The notes: a model not told the origin generated them from the letters alone. A stretch of 57,483 nucleotides of DNA from Candidatus Bathyarchaeota archaeon (GCA_016927015.1 JAFGNM010000066.1:1-57483); one strand, 5' to 3'. Counted from the stretch's first letter, positions 42,084-50,519 are shown. A program made the numbers and translations.

Positions 42084-43988
42084 TCAGTAAACTACTTTGT
42101 ACACCCGTAAACTTCCATCATAAACAGGTTCTAACCATTCTACGCTGTTAAACCTTGCAACACATCCAGTATAATGACCTAACTCTTCTTCGCCAACATA
42201 GATGTAAGTGACGTTGTACGTTTCAACAACCTGTCTCAGATCATCTTCGCTGCCCGTGTAGGCTCTGTCAACATCGTCAAATCTTTCATGAATATCGTCA
42301 AGTGCTACGCCGTGACCGTAAGGCCAATTCACGTAGGACGCTACCCTTAGTCGCCCGCCAATCATTGCTGGCGGACAGTGAATAGAATAGTAGGTTAAAA
42401 AGACCGCTCGTTCTTCAGTGTTGTTTCGAACCCACATGCCTAAATTGTATTCATCCCAGTTTGCTGCTTGATAGCTTGTTCCTACGTTGTAGGTGATGAC
42501 GCTTGCTGTCGTTAAAACGGAAAGCAGAAGCAAAACTAGCGCTATTCTCTTTCTGATTCTTGCTAGAGCAGCTCCGCTAAGTACGGCTATGGGAACCCAA
42601 GCGAAAATGAAGAACTTGTACATGTCCCAAGCATTCGGTGTTACAGAGACAAGGTTTGGAATTAGAAATAGGACAATGAAGACAACTTTCAGAAGATCGC
42701 CTTTAACTTTTGTAATGAAAACAAAAGAGAGTAAAAAGGGAACCCCGAGATTCACAATGTAAAACAGAACTGGATTATCCTTCAAGAAGCTTAAAGCCCA
42801 TAGAGGAGCAATTGCGATTGAAACTGAAGAACTGCTTGAAACAAGAAAGGGCAACGCGATGACAGCTGACACCAAAAAGTAGAGGTAATGCCTTTTGAAG
42901 TTTTTACTGTTTAACAAGAGGCTGACGAAGTAGGCAGCGTAGGCGCAAAGGAAGGATACTGCGTGGAAAGGAAACAGCAAACCAGTAACGACGCCGGCTA
43001 AAAGTGTCCTGTTTTTGTCTTCCATGTCCCTCAGCAGGGTTAAAACGAACGCGAAAACAGGCAAGCCTATCAAAAGAGGTCTCTGTTGCAGCAGATTATC
43101 GAGTATAGGCGGCAAACCAAAGAATTCGCCATACTGGTACATGTAATTCTGTGAGAGGTTAAATTGTCCGCTGGTTAACGCTGAAAAAAGGCCGATGTAA
43201 CTTAAGCCCCAGCCGAACGTTGCTATAAGAGTGGCGAAGACTGCCGCGCGTTTTCCATTCACCCTTGCTAAAGAGTAGACTGATAAGGCAAAAATGAGAA
43301 TAAAGGCGGCGTTCAAAAAGGGCAAGAGCTTTGGCAGAAAACCATAGACTTTTTCTAAAATGGCGGTGTGGAAGTCCACAAAGTAGCGGTAGCGCATGCT
43401 GTTTCCGGCGTAGTTTGGCATTTCTGGGGGAAAATTACCGTTGTTTATGCTTTCGATTATTTCGTAATGCAAGGGCGTGTCTTGCCAGTTTGAACCTGTT
43501 ATGACTATGCCAAAGTCGTTTTCAAACCAGACGCTTCGGTTAAGTACGCCCAAGGCGATAACGAAAATTAGAAGAAAAATCAGCAGCAGTGCTTTGTTGA
43601 GCCGGGTGATTTTGAGGAAATCTTTGAAGGAGCACGGCGCAGTCTTTCGCGAATTCACCAACCCGTAGATGATAGTCAAGGCAAGAAACGAGGCGAGTAT
43701 AGTTTCTCTGGAATAGCCGAGAACCAAAGATAAGTAGTATATCAGTTGAGTTGAGATGAGGACACTGAAAATTGGAACGAAAACCAAGATTTCGTGGAAT
43801 TGTAACTTGAAGAACCTGTAGAAAATCAGGCCTGGAACAAGGAAGGTGAAGACGAGCGCGGTTAACAAGCCCATGTGAATTGAAACAAAGGATGCCAGCG
43901 TCAACAACAGCAACAGAAAGAAAAGCCAGTGTTTCTGCAAAGCCCTCGAAGCCAGAATTTCTTGAAGCTTGCTCGTCTGGAAGGGCAT
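42084..43988 (-). CDS. Large GT-C-like membrane protein
   Basis: A 634-residue protein with about thirteen helices and a C-terminal soluble domain of about 130 residues. After the first helices it shows TGSNWQDTPLHYEIIESINN and MRYRYFVDFHTAIL, a plausible GT-C acidic loop. The tail (WVRNNTEERAVFLTYYSIHC and DVDRAYTGSEDDLRQVVETY) is the type of periplasm-facing domain seen in archaeal oligosaccharide-modifying GT-C proteins such as DUF2298-like proteins. It probably acts in glycan assembly with the three downstream genes. It is the first gene of the run. TTTTATAA lies upstream of ATG 43988. The exact activity is unknown. Confidence 0.75.
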   Translation of the reverse strand: MPFQTSKLQEILASRALQKHWLFFLLLLLTLASFVSIHMGLLTALVFTFLVPGLIFYRFFKLQFHEILVFVPIFSVLISTQLIYYLSLVLGYSRETILASFLALTIIYGLVNSRKTAPCSFKDFLKITRLNKALLLIFLLIFVIALGVLNRSVWFENDFGIVITGSNWQDTPLHYEIIESINNGNFPPEMPNYAGNSMRYRYFVDFHTAILEKVYGFLPKLLPFLNAAFILIFALSVYSLARVNGKRAAVFATLIATFGWGLSYIGLFSALTSGQFNLSQNYMYQYGEFFGLPPILDNLLQQRPLLIGLPVFAFVLTLLRDMEDKNRTLLAGVVTGLLFPFHAVSFLCAYAAYFVSLLLNSKNFKRHYLYFLVSAVIALPFLVSSSSSVSIAIAPLWALSFLKDNPVLFYIVNLGVPFLLSFVFITKVKGDLLKVVFIVLFLIPNLVSVTPNAWDMYKFFIFAWVPIAVLSGAALARIRKRIALVLLLLSVLTTASVITYNVGTSYQAANWDEYNLGMWVRNNTEERAVFLTYYSIHCPPAMIGGRLRVASYVNWPYGHGVALDDIHERFDDVDRAYTGSEDDLRQVVETYNVTYIYVGEEELGHYTGCVARFNSVEWLEPVYDGSLRVYKVVY

Positions 43989-44091
43989 ATGCTTTAAGAG
44001 CGTGCTATGCGATTATAAAATTTGCTTTAGTAACAACAAGCTTATTTCAGAAAATTATTAAAGCGAGGTTAATCTGCTAAAATCTATGCTC

Positions 44092-44098
44092 AGGAGGT
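44092..44098 (+). promoter_or_regulatory. Strong ribosome-binding site before lysC
   Basis: AGGAGGT is the best ribosome site in this region. It is 26 bases from GTG 44124, the first in-frame recognised start of the aspartate kinase, but only 8 bases from TTA 44106, and one base from ATG 44099 in another frame. This mismatch makes the start of the gene uncertain. Confidence 0.65.
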
Positions 44099-44123
44099 AT
44101 GAGCTTTAAAAAAGAAACTTTCA

Positions 44124-45488
44124 GTGGCAAAATTCGGCGGCAGCCTCTTAGATGCGGAAGGAAAAGGATTTCCAAAAATTCTTAACCGCATAAAAGAGCT
44201 TAAAGCCAAAGATTCCTTAGGTCCGATAGCTGTGTTCTCAGCGCCAATGGGCTGCACTGACGCACTTATCGGTATAGGGGAATCCTACGCGCGGTCAGCG
44301 CAGGTGCCCATCGATTCTGTTTTCAAGGTTTATGACCGCATCGCGAAGCTTCACGTTAGAGGCAAGTGCCTTGAGCAAGCGTTGGCCGAATTAGCCAGTT
44401 ACAAGATGCAGACTCAGGAAGCTCTGGCTTCAGTCAATAAGCGTTTCAGCGGAAACGTGAAAGCAAAAATTCTCACTCTTGGCGGGGAGCTTGCCATGTC
44501 TGCGATAGCGGAGTTTATTCTGAAAAGTAATGGTGTTGATTCTTGCCGTGTTCCTGTGCAGAACTGGCCTATTGTCACGGATGACGATTTTGATGATGCA
44601 GCACCAGATTACGAACTGAGCAAAAAAAGAGCCAACGCGTTAATCGAACCGTTGGAAGAGGGCAAGGTTGTTTCGTTAGCGGGCTTCCTCGGCGTAACAG
44701 CTGACGGGCTTGAAACCGTCTTAGGCAGAGGCGGCTCAGACCTCACCGCGGTTTTCACCTCATGCCTACTGAAAGGTCGCTACCAAACGGAGACGCTCTT
44801 ATTCAAGGATGTGCCAGTGCAAAGCGCTGACCCTAAAGTTGTGAAAGGACAGAAAACCACGCATGTGGCTGCGCTCACTTACAATGAGGCTCACAAGGCT
44901 TCGCTGATGGGCATGAAAATACTGCAGAGCCCAGCAATTGCTATGGCTAGGCGGTTCCTGCAGCCGTTGCGGGTAGTTCCAATAGATCAGCCTGAAAAAT
45001 ACTCAATGATCCAGTCTGAGACAAAAGGCGAAGAAGTCGTGAAGTGCTTGACGGGCAAAGCTGGCTGCGCAATCCTTTCTATGAACGATGAGAAAAGCCG
45101 TTCTCTGGAAGATTCGTTGAGAATCTGGGAAAAACGCAATGACTTCATGGATTTAGGCGCTGAAACTCTGGAGACGGGCGAGAGAATTCGAGACTTCCTG
45201 TTCTTGGACTCGGATTTTCTAAGGAAAAACGAGGAAAAGCTGAAAGGCTTTGACGAAAACTTGAAGATAGAGTACGGTTTAGGCGTGGTCACACTCATCG
45301 GCGACAGGATGAAAGACTCCGCAGGCGTAGCTTCTACTGCTATAGGTGCCATATCAGGAATCAACATAAAACGGGGAATCTTTGCGCCTCACACATCCCA
45401 AATAATAATTGTGGTGGAAGAAAAGAACATTAACGCCACTGTGGCGGCTATTCACCTCAAAAAAACCGAAATGAACCAATCTCTGTAA
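44124..45488 (+). CDS. lysC: Aspartate kinase; start codon uncertain
   Basis: A 454-residue frame beginning at the kinase motif MAKFGGSLLDAEGKGFPK, with GRGGSDLTAVFTSCLL in the catalytic domain and two ACT domains at the C-terminus (KAGCAILSMNDEK and YGLGVVTLIGDRMKDSAGVA). It phosphorylates aspartate for Lys, Thr and Met synthesis, and the ACT pair suggests feedback control. GTG 44124 would remove the first beta strand. In-frame codons KKKLS lie directly upstream, back to TTA 44106, preceded by TGA at 44100. ATG 44099 reaches this frame only if one A of the A6 run is lost. A non-standard start, a frameshift or a sequence error is possible. Confidence 0.9.
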   Translation: MAKFGGSLLDAEGKGFPKILNRIKELKAKDSLGPIAVFSAPMGCTDALIGIGESYARSAQVPIDSVFKVYDRIAKLHVRGKCLEQALAELASYKMQTQEALASVNKRFSGNVKAKILTLGGELAMSAIAEFILKSNGVDSCRVPVQNWPIVTDDDFDDAAPDYELSKKRANALIEPLEEGKVVSLAGFLGVTADGLETVLGRGGSDLTAVFTSCLLKGRYQTETLLFKDVPVQSADPKVVKGQKTTHVAALTYNEAHKASLMGMKILQSPAIAMARRFLQPLRVVPIDQPEKYSMIQSETKGEEVVKCLTGKAGCAILSMNDEKSRSLEDSLRIWEKRNDFMDLGAETLETGERIRDFLFLDSDFLRKNEEKLKGFDENLKIEYGLGVVTLIGDRMKDSAGVASTAIGAISGINIKRGIFAPHTSQIIIVVEEKNINATVAAIHLKKTEMNQSL

Positions 45489-45570
45489 TAAACTGTAAAA
45501 CTATTCCGCTGAAAGTTACTTGGAAACTGACCGTCGCATCGGAAAAGTGTTTGCTGACAAGCAGGCTGTT

Positions 45571-45587
45571 AGCTCTTGTATAGAGCT
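45571..45587. terminator. Hairpin between convergent genes
   Basis: AGCTCT-TGTAT-AGAGCT is a perfect 6-bp stem followed on the plus strand by GAAAATTTT. It lies between the lysC stop and the stop of a convergent small gene, a position suited to ending lysC transcription. Confidence 0.4.
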
Positions 45588-45594
45588 GAAAATT

Positions 45595-45720
45595 TTAGAA
45601 AGCAGACACTGGTATAAAGCGGGTCCACGCGTCAGGATTCTGGTACTTCACTGGCGGGCCTTCTTCGTAAATAGCCTCTAAACAATTAAGGAAATCCTTT
45701 CTTGATAGACGTTTGCTCAT
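45595..45720 (-). CDS. Small protein, 41 aa
   Basis: Too short for the ORF track. ATG 45720 has GGAGTGA about 7 bases upstream. The product MSKRLSRKDFLNCLEAIYEE then GPPVKYQNPDAWTRFIPVSA has ordinary globular composition, with a basic N-terminus and an amphipathic helix. I do not recognise it. It converges on lysC. Ribosome site, spacing and composition support coding. Confidence 0.55.
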   Translation of the reverse strand: MSKRLSRKDFLNCLEAIYEEGPPVKYQNPDAWTRFIPVSAF

Positions 45721-45856
45721 GTTTGTTCACTCCACAGTAACGCATTGAATCGTAATATAAACTAATTTTCTGAGGTGCGCATATATCGGGAACCGAAATA
45801 TGGTCGCGTGGTTGAAGGGCAAAATTAAATTGTGAGATGCTACACCACAATTAAAT

Positions 45857-46207
45857 GTGAAAATCGTAACGGTATTAGGCGCCATTGCGGTAGCGGTTTT
45901 ATTCTTTTTCGGAGTAATCTTCGCTCTAGCCGCCTCAGCTGAGCCATCGCTTACTCTCACAAGATTAACTATCAGTGTTATTCTACTAGGCGTCGGCGTT
46001 GCGATAGCATACTACATAACTCGCAAGCCAAAAACTGTGATTCACCAAGTAGAATTATCTGGGCAAATGAAGGCTGCCCCGCTTAAATGCCCCAACTGCT
46101 CAGCCTCGATTGACGTGAACCAGATTAAAATAGTGTCAGGCGTTCCCTACGCCACATGTGCTTACTGCGGAAACACTTTTGAAGTAACCGAGGAGCCAAA
46201 ATGGTGA
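45857..46207 (+). CDS. Membrane protein with C-terminal zinc ribbon
   Basis: A 116-residue protein with two membrane helices (about 4-26 and 36-56) and a soluble zinc ribbon: LKCPNCSASIDVNQ followed 20 residues on by ATCAYCGNTFEV. The start is GTG 45857. Its last 7 bases overlap the ATG of the following gene, a sign of translational coupling, so it is the first gene of an operon with the Cys-tailed membrane protein and the radical SAM enzyme. It could be a partner or metal-handling subunit for them. The function is unknown. Confidence 0.8.
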   Translation: MKIVTVLGAIAVAVLFFFGVIFALAASAEPSLTLTRLTISVILLGVGVAIAYYITRKPKTVIHQVELSGQMKAAPLKCPNCSASIDVNQIKIVSGVPYATCAYCGNTFEVTEEPKW

Positions 46208-47835
46208 AAAACCGCTTTCACCTCATAGCAATCGCATTTGCCATAGTTTTTGCTCTCGCGGCTATAAGCACCGTTAACGCGCAGGAGAGAGTCTACCACG
46301 TTGACCATGAATGGGTGAAAATCTGGATAAACCAAGACGGAACCATCGACTTATTCTACGATATGAGCCTAACGCTTGACTCTGGTCAAGAAATAAGTCG
46401 CGTGTTTATCGGGCAGCCTCAACGCGACTTCACTGTTGGCGAAGCCGTAGACCAGTACGGGCACATGTTGACTGCTTCTGACGAGAGTTCTGGAAGCGAC
46501 TACAAAGTGCAAGTTAACCTTTACGAGCCGTTAAGGGCTGGGCAAACAGCCAGATTCAACTTAACCACGAACGTGGCGCACATGGTGTGGGAAGACACGC
46601 AAAACGAGGGCAACGTGGGCATGCAGTTCACTCCAACATGGTGGGAGCAAGCAAGCGTTAACGACCTTCGCATACTGGTCGTTTTGCCCACCGGCGTAAG
46701 CAGCGACATGGTCAAAACCACTGAGGTTCTCTGGGATAACACGGTGGTTGAGGATGGTCGGTTGGGGGTTTATTGGGAAGCGCAGAATCTCAGCCCAGAC
46801 GAAAGGTACCCCGTGGGTGTTTCTTTTCCAGCTGAGTACGTGCAGAACTACGAGACGCAGCCCACGGGCGTAACAGCGTTCTTTCAAAACTACGGGTTAA
46901 TACTTTTCGCATCTGTTTTCGGCATTATTGTAATAGTTGCCGTTATCTACGCGGCACGCAAAAAATCTTACCTGTCGCCTCAGGTTAGCATGGAAACTCT
47001 TGGAGTAAAGCGTGGTTTGACAGCGGTTGAAGCGTCTTACCTGCTTGACATGAAGCCCACGCAGATCGTTACAGAAATTCTCTACAGCCTGCTGCAGAAA
47101 AGAGCCGTGTGGGTTGAATCAACTAACCCCGCGCTTAAGCTTAGAATAATGCCTTCCTTCGAAGGCAAAACGGGAACCGACGAAAACCCGCTACGTTACT
47201 ACGAGATTGACTTTCTCCACGCGTTAAAGGATGATGGCACTCTTGACGAGGGTAAACTGGCGCACACCGTCGTGTTTCTCAGGGACACCGTGGAGCAGAA
47301 GCTGCGGGGGTACAGCAGGCGCGACACAGTGGACTATTACAGGAAAATCGTGACGAAAGCTTGGACGCAAGTGGAGCAGGCAGGCACAGTTGACTTGACA
47401 TCCAAAGCCTATGACGAGCAACTGCTGTGGCTTATGCTTGACCCAGACTACCGCAACCGCACAGAAACAACCTTCCGTGACCGAGCGTTCGACCCGAGCC
47501 CGCTCTGGTTCTGGTACTGGTACGGCTACCACCATTACAATCCCCATCCCACGCACAAACCAAACATTAATGCACCATCCAAAGCTGGGAAGCCACCAAC
47601 TATTCCAGGCGCCGAGTTCGCGAACAACATAGCCACTGCCGTGGAGAAAACCTCAAGCAACATCGTAACAGACATTGAGAAATTCGCCAACGCCATAATC
47701 CCCGTGCAAACCCAGAAGGCGTCTCATGCGCCCGCCCGCAAAGAGGATGGGTGCGTCTGCGCCTGTGCCGCGTGTGCCTGTGCGTGCGCCTGTGTTTCAT
47801 GTGCGTGTGCTTGTGCAGGTGGAGGTGTCGGCTGA
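46201..47835 (+). CDS. DUF2207-like membrane protein with ten-cysteine CxC tail
   Basis: A 544-residue protein: signal (about 5-27), exported beta domain (28-225, YHVDHEWVKIWINQDGTIDL), membrane helix (about 228-252), then a cytoplasmic region with a winged-helix-like part (LTAVEASYLLDMKPTQIVTE) and a low-complexity part. It ends CVCACAACACACACVSCACA plus CAGGGVG, with ten cysteines between residues 518 and 538. Several codons are used for Cys (TGC/TGT) and Ala (GCC/GCG/GCT/GCA), so the tail is a maintained protein feature and not a simple DNA repeat. The next gene, two bases on, encodes a radical SAM/SPASM enzyme with a PqqD-like domain. The tail is therefore a probable modification substrate, an inference. 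Confidence 0.88.
   Translation: MVKNRFHLIAIAFAIVFALAAISTVNAQERVYHVDHEWVKIWINQDGTIDLFYDMSLTLDSGQEISRVFIGQPQRDFTVGEAVDQYGHMLTASDESSGSDYKVQVNLYEPLRAGQTARFNLTTNVAHMVWEDTQNEGNVGMQFTPTWWEQASVNDLRILVVLPTGVSSDMVKTTEVLWDNTVVEDGRLGVYWEAQNLSPDERYPVGVSFPAEYVQNYETQPTGVTAFFQNYGLILFASVFGIIVIVAVIYAARKKSYLSPQVSMETLGVKRGLTAVEASYLLDMKPTQIVTEILYSLLQKRAVWVESTNPALKLRIMPSFEGKTGTDENPLRYYEIDFLHALKDDGTLDEGKLAHTVVFLRDTVEQKLRGYSRRDTVDYYRKIVTKAWTQVEQAGTVDLTSKAYDEQLLWLMLDPDYRNRTETTFRDRAFDPSPLWFWYWYGYHHYNPHPTHKPNINAPSKAGKPPTIPGAEFANNIATAVEKTSSNIVTDIEKFANAIIPVQTQKASHAPARKEDGCVCACAACACACACVSCACACAGGGVG
47752..47817 (+). other. Alternating Cys-Ala tail coding segment
   Basis: This segment encodes residues 518-539 of the DUF2207-like protein, with cysteines at 518, 520, 522, 525, 527, 529, 531, 534, 536 and 538. 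The spacer residues are Ala except for Val519, Val532 and Ser533. It is the predicted target site of the adjacent radical SAM enzyme or, alternatively, a metal-binding tail. Confidence 0.85.
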
Positions 47836-47837
47836 AC

Positions 47838-49184
47838 ATGAGTTTTCTGCGAAAAGCGCTGCAACCACCACGGGTTCCTCAGGGACGCTACACTTACCGT
47901 GGGGCGGGCGAGTTTGCGGGCATGGCGCTTCAGTTGCGCATCCAACCTGACGGGCGCGGGGTCATGGTGATAAACGCTAATACTGTGCTTCACTTGAACG
48001 AGACGGCTTCCGCTTACACCTACTACTTCATGCAGGACATGCCTGAAAGCGAGGTGCTGAAGCAGATTCGCCGCATGTACCGCGTGAACGCAGCCAAAGC
48101 GAAAGCAGACTACGAACAACTCGTTTACACGATTAGCACGCTGGCTCGAACCGAGAAAATCTGCCCAATATCTTTCCTTGAAGTGGAAAAAGAGGAGCCG
48201 TTCAGTTACCAGTATTCCGCGCCGTTACGAATGGACCTAGCGGTTACCTTCAAGTGCTCGAACAACTGCATCCACTGCTACGCCGGCGGGCCCCACGAAA
48301 CCCCCGAGCTAAACACCAGCCAATGGAAGGAGGTTATAGATCGCCTCAGCCAAATCGGCGTTTTCATCGTAACCTTCACGGGTGGCGAGCCGACGCTGCG
48401 CGAGGACCTACCGGAGCTGTTGCAGTATGCCCAGAACAAAGGCATGGTTACAGGGTTAATAACCAACGGTAGGAAGCTGAAAGACAAGGAGTACGTGAAA
48501 ACTCTGGAGAAGGCTGGCTTAGACTTTGTGCAGGTGACCCTTGAGTCGCACAAGCCTAAAATTCACGATTTGATGACCGCGGCTGAGGGAAGCTGGAAGG
48601 AAACGGTGGTTGGAATAAAAAACGCGGTGCGCTCGCAAATCTACGTGACCACGAACACCACGTTGAGCAAACATAATGCTCCAAAATTCCTGAGAACTAT
48701 TGATTACGTCAAGGAGCTTGGCGTCGCGGCTTTCGGCTGTAACAGCCTCATATACTCGGGTAAGGCAAATGCGGTCAGCCAAGAGTTCGCGTTGCCTGTT
48801 GAGGAGCTAGAGCCGCTTCTGACGAGGATACGTGATAAAGCCCAGCAGCTTAACCTAAAGTTTCTGTGGTACACGCCCACGCAGTATTGCCGTCTTGACC
48901 CTGTTCAGCTGGGTTTAGGCGTCAAATCCTGCACGGCGGCGATGATAAACATGTGTGTGGGACCAAACGGCGATGTTTACCCGTGCCAAAGCTACTTCGA
49001 AAGCCTCGGAAACATTCTCGTTGACACGTGGGAAAAAATCTGGAATCACCCTCTCGCCGTTAAGATTCGAAACAGAGAATACGTGGAGCCTAAATGCAAG
49101 GACTGCCCTCAACTGCAAGTGTGCGGCGGAGGCTGCCCCCTAGAACTGCAAGACAAACAGTACCTTTGCGGACAAACAGAATAG
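47838..49184 (+). CDS. Radical SAM/SPASM enzyme with N-terminal PqqD-like (RRE) domain
   Basis: A 448-residue protein. Residues about 20-100 look like a PqqD/RRE peptide-recognition domain (GVMVINANTVLHLNETASAY then MYRVNAAKAKADYEQLV). The radical SAM motif is CSNNCIHC (Cys140, 144, 147), with TFTGGEPTLRED. The SPASM domain shows CVGPNGDVYPC and CKDCPQLQVCGGGC with a final LCGQTE, ligands for auxiliary 4Fe-4S clusters. RRE plus SPASM is the usual make-up of RiPP maturases that form thioether or C-C links. ATG 47838 is 2 bases after the Cys-tail gene, with GGTGGAGGTG about 10 bases upstream inside that gene. The ORF-track extension to 47751 is antisense-like overlap and is rejected. Confidence 0.93.
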   Translation: MSFLRKALQPPRVPQGRYTYRGAGEFAGMALQLRIQPDGRGVMVINANTVLHLNETASAYTYYFMQDMPESEVLKQIRRMYRVNAAKAKADYEQLVYTISTLARTEKICPISFLEVEKEEPFSYQYSAPLRMDLAVTFKCSNNCIHCYAGGPHETPELNTSQWKEVIDRLSQIGVFIVTFTGGEPTLREDLPELLQYAQNKGMVTGLITNGRKLKDKEYVKTLEKAGLDFVQVTLESHKPKIHDLMTAAEGSWKETVVGIKNAVRSQIYVTTNTTLSKHNAPKFLRTIDYVKELGVAAFGCNSLIYSGKANAVSQEFALPVEELEPLLTRIRDKAQQLNLKFLWYTPTQYCRLDPVQLGLGVKSCTAAMINMCVGPNGDVYPCQSYFESLGNILVDTWEKIWNHPLAVKIRNREYVEPKCKDCPQLQVCGGGCPLELQDKQYLCGQTE

Positions 49185-49274
49185 AAGCGCTTTCCCCAGA
49201 CATCACAACTCATTTTAGGGCATAAAACGTTACCTATGAAAGTCACAAGGGAAACGGAATCGAAGTGAAAACGG

Positions 49275-50519
49275 TTGCAGGCGGCAGACAAAAGCAAGCC
49301 ACGTCTCGTGGTCTTCGATGTTGAAGGAGTGCTGATTCCCAAAAACCGTTTTATCTTTGATGTGGGCAAAAGCCTAGGCGTTTCTCAGCTTTTGAAAATG
49401 CTTTTCATCGGCTTTCTATATGGAGCAGGCGTTGTTGCGTTGAAGTCAGCTCTGAAACGCATATTCAAGATTATGCAAGGAGTTAAAATCGAGACGCTCA
49501 TACAAATTTTCGATGACATCCCTTCGAAGCCTCAGTTGCAGAGCCTTTTTGCTCAACTTAAGATGCGCAACTGCAAAATCGCGTTAATCAGCTCAGGAAT
49601 ACCCACAGTCATCGTTGAGAAAATGGCTAGCACGTTTGGCGCAGACTACGCGGTTGGCATTGAAGTCGGCGTGAATGATGACGCGTTGACAGGTGAAATT
49701 TGGGGCGATGCCATAGAGGCTAATGGAAAACGCAAGGTTCTAACGCGAATCTTAGCTGCTGAAGGGCTGAACCTGGAAGATTGCGTGGCGGTCGCAGACG
49801 ACAGGAACAACAGTTGTATCTTCCTCTCTGGAATGCAGAAGATAGGGTACAACCCAGACTTTGTGCTGCGCGTCAAAGCTGACGCCGTTGTAACAGGCAA
49901 GCTGTCTAAAATTTTGCCGATAATTGATGGCAAACTGCAACAGCGGGCTCTGCCGTCAAAGAACGACATCCTAAGAGAGGCTATTCATGCTTCGGGCTTT
50001 TTTGTTCCAGTTCTTGCTGTTTTAGCAGGCGTTTTCCCAGTCGCGTTGATGATTTGTGTGGTAAGCTTGGTTTACTCGCTGTCTGAGCTGGCGCGGATGA
50101 ACAGAAAAAACCTGCCCGTCATATCGACGATAACTCGGAACGCTGCGTCGCCGGCAGAACTTTACGAGTTCACCGCGGCTCCCCTGTACTTCGCAGCAGG
50201 CATACTGTTGACTTTGCTGCTGTTTCCTGCGCCCGTGAACGGCGCCGCCATTGCCATATTCACTTTGGGCGACAGCACCGCCTCGCTTTTCGGAGGGCTA
50301 ATCTCGAAAAAGCCGTTGCCGTTCAACAAAGGCAAAACGTTAGAGGGCTCGCTCGCTGGGTTCTTTTTTGCTTTTTTGGCAGGCTCGTTTTTCGTGTCGC
50401 CAGTGCTGGCGTTAATTGGCGCCGCAGTCGCCATGATAATCGAGAGCCTGCCCTTGCCAGTAAACGACAACATTCTAATACCGTTAGGCACCGGCTTGGC
50501 GTTAATGCTTATAATTTAA
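49275..50519 (+). CDS. HAD-like phosphatase fused to a dolichol/polyprenol kinase-like membrane domain
   Basis: A 414-residue two-domain protein. Residues 8-205 form a HAD fold: RLVVFDVEGVLIPK (motif I with Glu in place of the second Asp), ALISSGIP (motif II), NGKRKVLT (motif III) and VADDRNNSCIF (motif IV). Residues about 225-414 contain six helices with GDSTASLFGGLISKKPLPFN, GKTLEGSLAG and LPLPVNDNILIPLGTG, the CTP-binding pattern of dolichol/phytol kinases. The fusion could control polyprenyl phosphate level by kinase and phosphatase activities, fitting the glycosyltransferases nearby. It follows the radical SAM gene by 90 bases. The start is TTG 49275, which is not certain. Confidence 0.85.
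   Translation: MQAADKSKPRLVVFDVEGVLIPKNRFIFDVGKSLGVSQLLKMLFIGFLYGAGVVALKSALKRIFKIMQGVKIETLIQIFDDIPSKPQLQSLFAQLKMRNCKIALISSGIPTVIVEKMASTFGADYAVGIEVGVNDDALTGEIWGDAIEANGKRKVLTRILAAEGLNLEDCVAVADDRNNSCIFLSGMQKIGYNPDFVLRVKADAVVTGKLSKILPIIDGKLQQRALPSKNDILREAIHASGFFVPVLAVLAGVFPVALMICVVSLVYSLSELARMNRKNLPVISTITRNAASPAELYEFTAAPLYFAAGILLTLLLFPAPVNGAAIAIFTLGDSTASLFGGLISKKPLPFNKGKTLEGSLAGFFFAFLAGSFFVSPVLALIGAAVAMIIESLPLPVNDNILIPLGTGLALMLII

Noticed and set aside
47751-47837. Cys-rich N-terminal extension of the radical SAM ORF (MRLRLCRVCLC...)
   Set aside because: It is the other frame of the CxC tail-coding DNA. ATG 47838 has its own ribosome site and gives the normal domain start.
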